64,000 nt of DNA from Microthyrium microscopicum (Eukaryota; Ascomycota; Dothideomycetes; Microthyriales; Microthyriaceae). Below are positions 21,830 through 30,718 of this stretch, one piece after another (within the stretch, counting starts at the first letter, position 1; every line of letters starts with the position of its first letter). The notes below the pieces were generated by a model that was not told where the DNA came from, searched no databases, and was given only the letters and a program-made list of their open reading frames with translations. The stretch is from contig MU004237.1 in the NCBI GenBank assembly GCA_010405405.1, forward strand, positions 1,685,345 to 1,749,344, read 5' to 3'. Made by a program: the position numbers and the translations under genes.

Positions 21830-22262
21830 CAATGGGTCGGCAAGATAGATGGCGCGCTCTTTTTAGCCCCGTTGGCTCCCAGATGGCAGAGGCTACGCTC
21901 TCTTATCGAGCGCTTTAGCTGCCTACGGCCTGGCTAAATAAATGGCTCCCTCCCAGTGACGTTGATGGCTCCCATGACCCTATTCATTAGGGGCTGCTTT
22001 GTTTGCCATTTTACACGCTATTTTCGAACCTTGAACGTCTTCTATGGAAAATGAAGCACTCGATAGCTAAGCGCAGCGCATGGTAGCCATCGAAGTGGAT
22101 GGAAGCGCGCCAATTATTATGCCTTGCGGTTGGTTACCACGAAGGATGCTTAGATTCAAATGATGTATCGAATACAATGGGAAACATAGCACCTTTTGCT
22201 TAAGAGCGTTGTTAGCAGCCATCGGAGTCGATGGTAGAACGTCGTTTATTTGCCATAGGCAA
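21830..22262. mobile_element. MITE interrupted by a second copy of its own family
   Basis: The left end reads CAATGGGTCGGCAAGATAGATGGCGCGCTC; the right end has GCAGCCATCGGAGTCGATGG and AACGTCGTTTATTTG, both matching the intact copies at 33375 and 36267. The middle is interrupted at about 21923-22132 by another copy; ATTGAATACAATGGG-like sequence resumes after the insert (about 22160-22190). No clear outer target duplication. Confidence 0.75.
21923..22132. mobile_element. Nested MITE copy
   Basis: About 210 bp, left end CTACGGCCTGGCTAAATAAA then TGGCTCCC, right end CCATCGAAGTGGATGGAAGC then TTATTATGCCTTGCGGTTG. It splits the CTTTATTTGCC-like stretch of the host element. The flanking pentamers CTGCC and TTACC are only partly alike, so the duplication has decayed. 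Confidence 0.7.
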
Positions 22263-22443
22263 GAACAGCCCCTGAGTGTAAACAAACAGGCTCCCCCTTC
22301 AGAATCAAAGTCCTCCCCCATTCCGATTTTTCACCCAACCATCAACAAATCGGCCTCATTTTCATCAGAACATTCAACTCTGCCTACTCGCATTGCCAAA
22401 TCAAATACCTGTCCCGGTATTGTGTACCACAGCAACGTCCACG

Positions 22444-22815
22444 ATGAAACCAGAAGTCATTTGGGGGATTGTGGCCGCTTCCTTGACGTGCACCTCTGCT
22501 CTGCTAGGCATTTGTTACTACATGGGGTTCTTGGTTGGGATCATGCCATGGCGAAGGCGAGAGAAAAAGGTCGAGGAGTCAATTGAGTTGGGGTAAGTGA
22601 GTTGCATAACAGCACCATGGCTTTGATCACCCTGTCTGGCTCCCATCGCGTGTAGCCCCTCGATTGAGGTCTTATGCTGACTTGAGGTTTCCATTAGAAT
22701 TGGGCCGAACGGGAAAACCGAGTTTGCTGAGTCGGATGCTCAATCGATTGCTGAACCGAAAGACGAAACGGCAACACCCTATTCAACAACGACTGCTGCG
22801 ACGGAAACAGTCTGA
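22444..22815 (+). CDS. Small single-pass membrane protein
   Basis: Two exons, 22444-22592 and 22698-22815 (donor GTAAGT, acceptor CCATTAG), 88 residues. The start ATG is followed by a membrane segment (VIWGIVAASLTCTSALLGIC then YYMGFLVGIM), a basic stop-transfer PWRRREKK, and an acidic, Thr-rich tail (TEFAESDAQSIAEPKDET ... TTTAATETV). Inside-positive topology suggests a cytosolic C-terminus. No known family; the splice choice is by coding sense only, since other acceptors give early stops or a basic tail. Confidence 0.5.
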
Positions 22816-23196
22816 GAAACTTGATGACTTTGGCGGTTACCTACAAATACTACATCCCGAGTCCTAGACACCTATGAATGCAATCAATTGACCATCTCTA
22901 TAATCTATTTCATGTCTAATAAGGGGTATCAAGTTCAACAACCACATCATAACAAAACTAGCTCTTCGTGGACAAAATAAGTGAGCCGTTTCGACAATTA
23001 CTCCCATTGATTGCGATGGCTGCCAGAACACTTCTTGAAGAGTGATTGCATTGATTCCCATCAGCGTCGTCAATTTACATCAGATTATTAGCTAGGAGGT
23101 TAACTAAAGTAGCGACTCTTTAGAAGTGTTATGGCAGCTATCGCGATCGATGGGATTAGTCGTAGAAACGGCTCACTTATTTTGACCTTCGAGAGA
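22816..23196. other. Short 3' region occupied mostly by a MITE
   Basis: Convergent 3' flanks of the small membrane protein and the DDHD lipase; 22962-23195 is an inserted MITE. Confidence 0.6.
22962..23195. mobile_element. 234-bp MITE inserted at the DDHD gene stop codon
   Basis: Left end CTCTTCGTGGACAAAATAAG then TGAGCCGTTTCGAC; right end, reverse complement, CTCTCGAAGGTCAAAATAAG then TGAGCCGTTTCTAC. Inverted ends match for about 60 bp. The target duplication is ACTAG at 22957-22961 and 23196-23200. The right duplication contains the TAG stop of the minus-strand lipase gene. The ACAAAATAA core and the TGGCTGCCA block relate it to the 210-bp family. Confidence 0.85.
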
Positions 23197-25962
23197 CTAG
23201 CTCGGTATCTTTTTCTTCTTCACAGCTCGCATGTTCACCAACGTGCCTCCACGTCCATCCGGTCTCCCAATCTCCGTAACCAACAACCTGACAAAATCTC
23301 TATTGATCCAGTAACTAGAATGTGCACCCAGCATGGTCAGGTATTGAATCTCCAGTGGACCACCACCATATTTGAGAAAGTAGTCGATTTGCCCATTATC
23401 GTTGAGTAGATATGCCTTGCGCTCTGCAATTTCTTCCCGAGTGAAGTCATGCGTTTCCATCTCAACGTTTGATGGGAGTCTGTTGAGTATTAGGCTTGGC
23501 TTTGGCATTGCGGCTGTGCTCTGAGCGCGATTGAACATTGGGAACCATGATGCGGCACTACTCGGTACAAATGCTGGTTTTAGCGCGGCCGCGTAGTCAG
23601 CATCGACAGTAGCGTTGAGACAATATGCGACGGGGTCATAGCCGTTGACCACGTTGTAGACATTGTCAACTGCGAGACAGCCGTAAGTGCCTTGCTGGCC
23701 TGCTACGCCAGGCATGCTGTCGTCGCTGTAGTCAGCGCCGGCTTTGTTGCGGCCTTTGCGAGGGAGAAGACCGGAGCGCTTGAGGAGGAGGAAGAGACCG
23801 GCTGGTGAACCAGCCATGAAGAGATTGTGGACGTCGAAAGCGAAGTGCGTTGCTGGTAGATCTTCAGGAGTGAGTTTAGCGACATCGCGGTCGAATTGTA
23901 GGTGGGTGGGTTGGGCAGAGAGGATATCGATGGCCATAACGGATCCGAGGGAGTGGGCAACAAGATGGACTCGCCCACGTTGCTCGAAGCCGGGGTTGTT
24001 TTGACACCAGAGGTGGTAGATGCGGTTGCATTCTGTAGTTACAGCAGCGACCATTTTGTCATGGTAGCCTGTTGTAAGGTAGTAGGGAATATCGAGCATG
24101 ACATCGGACACAATGTTACGCACAGAGGGAAGAGTTTCTGGTGTTATATCTTTCAAGGAAAATTCGTTTTGAGGAGCTTCATCGTCGTTTCGATAGCCAC
24201 CATCTTCAAAGGAAAGGGTCAAGCGCCAGTTGACGGGCAGCATCATAATGCCACCCATGTTCTCTCGCAGGGACTGCTTCACAAACTCATCGCCAAGTTC
24301 GACGTTTGCCTCTCTTCGAAAGGCATTGATAGCATGGGTAAAGTGGTAGCTCTCCACACGTTCGGAAAGCTTTTGACCGATACCATGAATAACCAAAACT
24401 AGGTCTGTGACTTCAGGTCTATCTGAGAGAGCCAATGCTGGGTCGATGCTATGTCTTCTGTCCGTGGATGCACCTTGCTCAGATGAAGAGGTTCCCTTCA
24501 TGGCCTTTTTAAGTTTTGGTCCCTTTTTGGGTGGATAGAGCTTGGTCCATGTTTTCTCATCGAAACCTCGTACCACGGGTATCCCCACAGGTTTGCCTTT
24601 GCGAATGTGATTTGCAAGAGGTCTTCTACCTTTATATGCTGAAGGTAAGAGACCAGGCCGTAGAATGTATGCATCCTTGGCATTGGCGTATATTACTCCT
24701 GCTGTTCTATACAGTCGCACTGTGCCATCTCTACCCCAGATTGTGGCTCCGGATGCTTTATTGTCATTGCCATTTGGTCCAGTGGAGAGGTCGATTAAAG
24801 CTTCGGCTGTTGTAACGACCTCTTGTCGTTCTTTTTCCGGGTCGTTGGTAGTTGGTTCCAGAACTAGATCGCTCTGTGCTGGCTCCATTACTCTCGAAGT
24901 GCTCGGTCTACTCGGAGCTTTTATCTTCTCGGGCCAGAGTCGATGTGTGATTTTTTCTTCTCCAGCTGCGCCAACTTCTATTGCACTGTTAAGCTCATCT
25001 TTCCAAGTATCTGTCCAAGCTTGCATTTCGATATATCCCATTTCCAGTAAGTTTGCGACCTGAGTTTCCACTGGCATCATCGTTTCAGAGTAAAACCATG
25101 TGGATCGTTGAATGGGGGCAACATCTTTTACTGGACTCCAATATATTGGCACCATTTGAAAATCAGGGAACACCACTGAATGTAATCGAGACACCCCTAC
25201 AGGCACTTTTGAGCAAGATTTCTCCTCTTTGACTTCTGGTATCGGCTCCCTAGTCTTTGATTCATTTCTGGATGGTAATTGCTCCGCGCCAAAAGTGTCT
25301 TCTCCCCAATTATAGCTATCCTTCATCCTTGCCGAGGGTCGAAGAGACTCTGTATGAGATTTGCTGGAAGTTCCCAGAATGTCCTTGCCTTCTGATCGGT
25401 CTGGTGCTCGAACAAAAGGATTTCTAGTCGTGCTGGACTCGCCACCCAAAACACCATCTCCAAGCTCAGCTCCGCGGAGAGAGCCAGATAAGCTTCCGTC
25501 TGTACTTTTCGGGTCTGTATTTTGACGTGCGGCATCACGGATAGGCACACTTCGAGGTCCTATTCGGGGACTACCCGTCGGACTATCAGTACCGTAGCTC
25601 TTTTTCCGTTCTGGTTTGCGTAACGAAGTAAGCACATTGGTGAGCTGGTGAGCTGTTGAACTGGCAGTGCCAGCTCGTGAACGTTGTCTTTCATTATTGC
25701 TTTCTGCTGCTGCCTGGCGCAGTTTCTCGCGCGTTTGGAGCCACGACTTTTCCAGCGCAGAATTATCGAACACCGAGAATGGTCGAGGTGCTTGTCTCAG
25801 GAGCGGTTGTGTGACGGTAGTGGCTGGAGGAAGTGGTGATAAAGGATCGTCAATTGCGAGTAGAGAGGTGTAAAAATAGCGAACATCAATGGGTGGAGGT
25901 GGGTCTGCTATGATTTCGCGGGCGGTGCGAGCGAACGGGTTGATAGGAGAAGAGGAAGACAT
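23197..25962 (-). CDS. DDHD-domain intracellular phospholipase A1
   Basis: PA-PLA1 family lipase, orthologous in type to yeast DDL1 (YOR022C), acting on phosphatidic acid and related lipids. One exon, 921 residues. The N-terminus (NPFARTAREIIADPPPPIDV, RYFYTSLLAIDDPLSPLPPA) is the usual fungal opening, followed by a disordered Ser-rich region to about 270, a WWE-like lipid-binding part around VPIYWSPVKDV and STWFYSETMMPVETQVANLL, then LVLVIHGIGQKLSERVESYH, the nucleophile motif VHLVAHSLGSVMAIDIL, and the C-terminal DDHD region with YNVVNGYDPVAYCLNATVD. The stop codon TAG lies inside a MITE target duplication, leaving the protein end intact but replacing the natural 3' flank. Confidence 0.9.
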   Translation of the reverse strand: MSSSSPINPFARTAREIIADPPPPIDVRYFYTSLLAIDDPLSPLPPATTVTQPLLRQAPRPFSVFDNSALEKSWLQTREKLRQAAAESNNERQRSRAGTASSTAHQLTNVLTSLRKPERKKSYGTDSPTGSPRIGPRSVPIRDAARQNTDPKSTDGSLSGSLRGAELGDGVLGGESSTTRNPFVRAPDRSEGKDILGTSSKSHTESLRPSARMKDSYNWGEDTFGAEQLPSRNESKTREPIPEVKEEKSCSKVPVGVSRLHSVVFPDFQMVPIYWSPVKDVAPIQRSTWFYSETMMPVETQVANLLEMGYIEMQAWTDTWKDELNSAIEVGAAGEEKITHRLWPEKIKAPSRPSTSRVMEPAQSDLVLEPTTNDPEKERQEVVTTAEALIDLSTGPNGNDNKASGATIWGRDGTVRLYRTAGVIYANAKDAYILRPGLLPSAYKGRRPLANHIRKGKPVGIPVVRGFDEKTWTKLYPPKKGPKLKKAMKGTSSSEQGASTDRRHSIDPALALSDRPEVTDLVLVIHGIGQKLSERVESYHFTHAINAFRREANVELGDEFVKQSLRENMGGIMMLPVNWRLTLSFEDGGYRNDDEAPQNEFSLKDITPETLPSVRNIVSDVMLDIPYYLTTGYHDKMVAAVTTECNRIYHLWCQNNPGFEQRGRVHLVAHSLGSVMAIDILSAQPTHLQFDRDVAKLTPEDLPATHFAFDVHNLFMAGSPAGLFLLLKRSGLLPRKGRNKAGADYSDDSMPGVAGQQGTYGCLAVDNVYNVVNGYDPVAYCLNATVDADYAAALKPAFVPSSAASWFPMFNRAQSTAAMPKPSLILNRLPSNVEMETHDFTREEIAERKAYLLNDNGQIDYFLKYGGGPLEIQYLTMLGAHSSYWINRDFVRLLVTEIGRPDGRGGTLVNMRAVKKKKIPS

Positions 25963-26660
25963 CTTTGCAGGAACTTTAGACGATATATATGCCGTCTAAT
26001 GAAAGGACTAGAACATGATTAGATGAGTTTATTTGTTCGTTTTAGAAGGTTGTGGGACGAACCGAACAAAGTTTCTAGCATAGTACCCAGGTATAACGAG
26101 CCCTGAAGAGGAGTCTAGGGTCTAGATCAGAGAAATGAATCAGACGACGCACTAGGACAAGAATAAAGCAGCCAGCGTATCATGCTGCTAGACGAGCAAA
26201 AGATGCCGCGATGCAAGAAGAAAGAAGTTGAACAATGAAGGTTGATGGACAGGCACACCACAAACCGCGCCGCGCGAGGATCTTTAGGATCCCAGATGAC
26301 GTCGACTCTCACAAGCCAAGGGGTCGACAAAATCAATGGCGCGCTCCCAGCGAGTGCGATGGCTCCCATGCAAGACGATCTACTATGAGGTGCTTTATTT
26401 GCCATCAAGCGCGTTCAGACATGGACATTTTATTGAATACAATGGGATATATAACCCCTTCTATTTACCTGTTAGTAGTGGTCATGGGAGCCATCGACGC
26501 TAATGGGAGAACGCTAGTTATTTTGTCCACCAGTTGACAAACTTCACATATGCAAGCAAGCAACTACATCTCCTCCATCAACACCTATTCTGCTCCAAAA
26601 GATAATAATCACGAGTGTTTCCATTCAGTATAAGCTTCACCGAGTGGACAATCTCACAAA
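25963..26660. other. Divergent promoter region with a MITE
   Basis: Upstream sequences of the DDHD lipase and of the membrane-protein gene at 26661; 26317-26536 is a MITE copy. Confidence 0.6.
26317..26536. mobile_element. MITE copy, 220 bp
   Basis: Left end CAAGGGGTCGACAAAATCAA then TGGCGCGCTCCCAGCGAGTG; right end GGGAGCCATCGACGCTAATG then GTTATTTTGTCCACCAGTTG. The target duplication is unclear (ACAAG / ACAAA with one base offset). It ends 125 bp before the next start codon. Confidence 0.85.
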
Positions 26661-27125
26661 ATGGTCAACATGTTCGCGACACGCAGCGAATTTCCCCTCC
26701 TGCCCGCTTTCGCGCTCGAAGCCTTCGCTCAGATCCTGATGGGAACCATTGCCCTCGTTGCCCCTACGTGGACTCTATCAAATATTGCACAAAGTCCGTT
26801 GTTTATATCACCTCTGTCAACATTCCTCCTCCAAGTCGGTGGCACGCTTCTGATAGGGGTGACGGTACCTCTTTTAGAGTCTCTCAGCGCAAATGCCTCT
26901 CCAGCCGAGCGACGGCTGGCATACAATGTACTTGGGGTGCCCGAACTTATCTTGATACCGTTGTGCCTGGGCAAGTGGGTTATCAACAGTGAATCGGGAA
27001 TGGATGAGGGAAAACTACTCCAACTTGCGATACCAATCATTCCATTTTTGGCTTTCAGGATCTGGTGCTTTGGATGGCGACGAGAGTGGTTCGGACAGGA
27101 CACGAAATCGATCAAGAAAGCTTGA
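26661..27125 (+). CDS. Four-helix integral membrane protein, unknown function
   Basis: 154 residues, one exon. Four hydrophobic segments: ALEAFAQILMGTIALVAPTW, FISPLSTFLLQVGGTLLIGV, LAYNVLGVPELILIPLCLG and LLQLAIPIIPFLAFRIWCFG, ending in a basic cytosolic tail (WRREWFGQDTKSIKKA). It resembles small fungal membrane proteins without assigned function; I do not recognise a named family. A MITE sits in its promoter. Confidence 0.7.
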   Translation: MVNMFATRSEFPLLPAFALEAFAQILMGTIALVAPTWTLSNIAQSPLFISPLSTFLLQVGGTLLIGVTVPLLESLSANASPAERRLAYNVLGVPELILIPLCLGKWVINSESGMDEGKLLQLAIPIIPFLAFRIWCFGWRREWFGQDTKSIKKA

Positions 27126-27371
27126 ACTACTGACAACTATGGGCACGATTGTTTACAAGCATTTTTCCGAGTTTTGTTAGCAATTGCAAGGCTGTCTTTT
27201 CTCTCGGATATCCTACAGAACTTCGAAACTACCACTTTGTATTCAATCGTACTCGGCCACCATACCTAGGTTACTATCTATTAATAAAATACCTGTAACC
27301 ATCCAGAGACCTCCATCAAAAGCTGATCATTTGGAGAAAGAACATTGGCATCCGCTTAGCCACTTCATCTC

Positions 27372-28167
27372 CTATTCTTCATCTCCCCACTTGGTTCCCT
27401 ATTTTTGTTAGTCTGAAACTCCGCACATAGGGAAACACTTACATAATGCAATACAAAATCCCACTTCTGAGGCCAGCTGTCTGGACGAACACCAATAGAA
27501 CCTAGAAAACAGTCAGCAAACCATATCTCAGCATACTTAGATAGCTTGTAGCTATCAACTTACCTCCTCTGTTGCCGCACAATCCAGTAATATTTGACAA
27601 AGCCATCCCAACCGCCTGGCAAGGGACAGTCAGATTACCACGTTTTGGTGAGCCTAGCGGATACCAAGTTCTAGTGTACGCTTTCAACTGTCCCTCATCG
27701 CATACTCCAAGAAACTTATCGTCATTTGCTCTACAGGTGTGGTAGTTCTTGGCTAGCTCGTTGATACACTTAGGCAGCGAGTAGAGCATATCGCGCTCTG
27801 GAATGTCATCGTTATTGCAAGTAGGCTGGTATTTGGGCATCGTTTGGGGTTTCTCGGTGTTGTATATAGTGACAGTTTTAGTTACCTGGAAGCGGTTAGT
27901 ATAAGATTGAGATCAAAGCTATGAGGAGAAATCCACCTCTCTGGGTTTGTGCCAAATCGTTCCTTGGTGTCGGGGGTCAGGCGTCGGTGTTGCTCCGATG
28001 GGCACATAGTCAATGAGATGGGCCTTAGAATCTTGTGTTGGTCGAGGTGTATTCATGGGCTTTCTGTTGGCGGATTCTTTGTTTCGAGCAGGAGCTGGTT
28101 CTAGTGTCGTAGTCGCGAACACGCTGGGAATCGACATTAGAATCGATGTTAGAATGATGGCCTTCAT
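27372..28167 (-). CDS. Secreted protein with six cysteines
   Basis: Four exons: 28167-27937, 27885-27564, 27501-27443, 27398-27372, giving about 212 residues. Signal peptide MKAIILTSILMSIPSVFA, then a Pro/Lys-rich linker (PAPARNKESANRKPMNTPRP), then a compact domain with six Cys: TCNNDD, KCINE, TCRAN, VCDEG, PCQAV, LCGNR, plus NLTVP and NITGL sequons. Six Cys could form three disulfides. No known family recognised; the profile matches secreted effector-like or wall proteins (inference). The last two small exons are the least certain; reading through the last donor would give a slightly different tail. Confidence 0.65.
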
Positions 28168-29414
28168 GTTGGTGGTTTGCTGTGAATTGATGAGTCAATA
28201 TTCAAGTTTTAGTGGAGCACGCAAAATGAATAGTAATTCAGGTGATCGAATGGTGCGAAGTTTGCTACTTAAATAATTATTCATGCTTTGGGTCTTGGTA
28301 CGACTACCTCCATCTTTGGTACTTGGTGCTGACTATGGGAAGAAGAGCCACTGGATGACCTGTGGAAAGGCTTAGACGCCAAAGCCAACCTTACTTGTTG
28401 CATTCTGGGATGCAGTTTCTGTAGGATCGTAGGACACTTCTACCGTCAATGGCCTCTTTGGCCCAATCAGCATCCTATAAGTACCTAGGCATCGGGGCCA
28501 TACTCTGGGAGTCTGACCATGTGAAATGTAGACAGATAATAGAGTCTGTTATGGACACTAGGTCTTCGTTGGCCAAACTTTTGTATTGTATACTAGATTT
28601 CACCTCCCAAGCCTAAACACCCCAATAAGCTGACACCAAATTACCTACTTACTAGTAGGTAGGACCGATGCAGGTATCGCACCTCCAAATTGGCGCCCTA
28701 CGTGCATCCCCATTTGCAGAATGTGTAACCATTTCATCGAACGTTGGATTAGTCAAGTAGCAACCCGAGACTGTAATTGATATCATACTCACGTTTGAAT
28801 CTAGATGTCACGTTAGACTTCGATATCCAATAGGGCTCAAGAACAAGTGTGATAGAGGATATATAAAATTAGTGTACCCTCAACAGCTCCATATCTTCCG
28901 TAGGTTTCTTTAGCCAGATTATAGAAGTCTACAGAGCGGTGCCGTTGGCGCTCGTACAAACATCGTCACTGGGTAGATTCAAATCTCTCTCGACAGCCAG
29001 GCTGAGCCAGCAACAACGTGAAGTACCGCCTCGAGGTCGACTATATGACATCTGAAGACTTCAAAGAGGTCCGAGATCCTATAAGACTACCGCATGTTAC
29101 ACACTGATGCTTACCAAGACATCACGGGCAAGAGAAAAAAATTGAGATCACAGCCAAAGCAGACAAAGCTTCTGAGATGCTCCAGTCTCTTTTCGGTGAT
29201 CGGGTCTCCTCCTGAAAGGCTCTCGGAGGAAGGGCCAGATGTGTTTACTGGTATTGTTGATACTTTGGTGACTTTGGCCAACACTATACAGGCCAATCGA
29301 CCCGGTGATATTGGGTCGATGCCTTGGTCTTGTGTGCTTTGATCAAAGACTGTATGAGCGACAGATCAGTTGAGGTTTTCCACCACGAGAAGGCAATCTG
29401 GAATGACTGAGTGC

Positions 29415-29628
29415 CAACGGCACGGCAAAATAAATGGCGTACTCCCATCAAATGTGATGGCGCCCAGAGGCTACGGTATGTTATCGAGTGCTTTATTTGC
29501 CTTAGAGGGCGTTCGGATTGGGAGTATTTGGTAGATACGATAGGAATTAAAGCACCTTTTGGTTAGCAGCGCTGGTGGTAGCCATCAGAGTTGATGGGAG
29601 TGGGCCATTCATTTTGCCATGCCGTTGA
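29415..29628. mobile_element. MITE copy, 214 bp, target duplication AGTGC
   Basis: Left end CAACGGCACGGCAAAATAAA then TGGCGTACTCCCATCAAATG; right end AGCCATCAGAGTTGATGGGA then CATTTTGCCATGCCGTTG. Exact 5-bp duplication AGTGC at 29410-29414 and 29629-29633. Confidence 0.88.
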
Positions 29629-30055
29629 GTGCTCAACTATTTTCAGAAGAGTCGTTGACTTCACTCAAGCCAGGCGGCCTAAGAGTATCCACATTGCAAG
29701 CAAATTTGGGGTCTTTTACGGAGTAGCACTGCCAAGCTGCATCCTCTTGATACTTTCCCAAGATGCCACGCAATTTACTGACTCCTTGAAGAATCTGGCA
29801 GCAATCTGGGAGTACAGGCAACGCGACACGAACTGACGTTGTTGAATGAGTAAGCTCTTCTAGTGTTCCAGACTACCAGTGTTGTTTATCTGCATGTCAG
29901 AGGACTTGGAAGTTGGAACCTGCAGGAAAAATTGTAGAAAGCTTTACCGTAGCCCGTAGGAAAGTTGGATATCACTATAGCTTTTTCCTTGATAGGCTCA
30001 TGCAAAGTATTTATCTCCTTCCCGTGTCAATCTTGAACTTTTAGTCGACGAACTA

Positions 30056-30201
30056 CCGAAAACTTCTGTTGAAAAGTGACATGCTAGCGTGGTTTTTCTT
30101 GCAGGGGGCGCTGCTTATTTAGGGGATTCCCGCTATTGCTTAGGGACAAAACGTCGCTAGAAAACCACGCTAGCATGTCACTTTTCAACAGAAGTTTTCG
30201 G
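30056..30201. mobile_element. Hairpin element, copy B (146 bp, TA-flanked)
   Basis: Flanked by TA (30054-30055, 30202-30203). Each end is CCG, a 19-bp segment (30059-30077; exact inverted match 30180-30198), then GACATGCTAGCG (30078-30089; inverted 30168-30179). Core shares GGCGCT, CGCTATTGCTTA and GGACAAA with copy A at 5615-5761, but the 19-bp segment is unrelated to that of copy A. Confidence 0.85.
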
Positions 30202-30718
30202 TATCGAGGCTGATCTCAAAGGTGTGGTTTTGTTTCGAAAGCGTGCTCAAAAGCAACCTCAAACGACGGCTCTCACGCTAGAGAGCGACGATGCATATTT
30301 TGGACGCCACAACGCCCCCAAACTGTATTTTGACCAAACAAAACTCTCGTGGCGTGCTGATGCTCCTGTCAAGAAGTCGTTTGTGAGCGCGGCGGTTGAC
30401 AGATCGAGTCGGCAAGCACCGCCAGCATTTCTCGGCTCGACGGCCAATTGCTTGGAGAAAGCCTCAAGGCCAAAGGGATCAAAACATTTTCTATTTTCTT
30501 CATTCTCCCACTATTCGACGCTTAACAATCATTACAGCCCTGGATTTCGTCGCCTGCTTATTTGGACACTCGCTTAAGAACAAGAACATGATCCCGCGAA
30601 GAAGATAATACCCAGATTACCAGGACATCGCGATTCAATTCCCGCGCGTCGTTGGAGGGGATGGAAGGTGAAAACAGGGGGATCTGGAGCAACAACAACA
30701 TCGAGGACGACTATTGAC

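Larger units (their letters stand above)
21500..22443. other. Intergenic with nested MITEs
   Basis: 3' flank of the repeat-protein gene (21500-21830), then two MITE copies, one inside the other (21830-22262), then the short leader of the small membrane-protein gene. Confidence 0.6.
28168..30718. other. Gene-poor stretch of about 2.5 kb with two mobile elements
   Basis: Carries one MITE (29415-29628) and hairpin copy B (30056-30201). Short frames at 29094-29342, 29591-29836 and 30224-30608 have no motif, overlap frames on the other strand and partly run into the repeats; I call no gene. The last 100 bp is the leader of the rhodopsin-domain gene. Confidence 0.5.
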
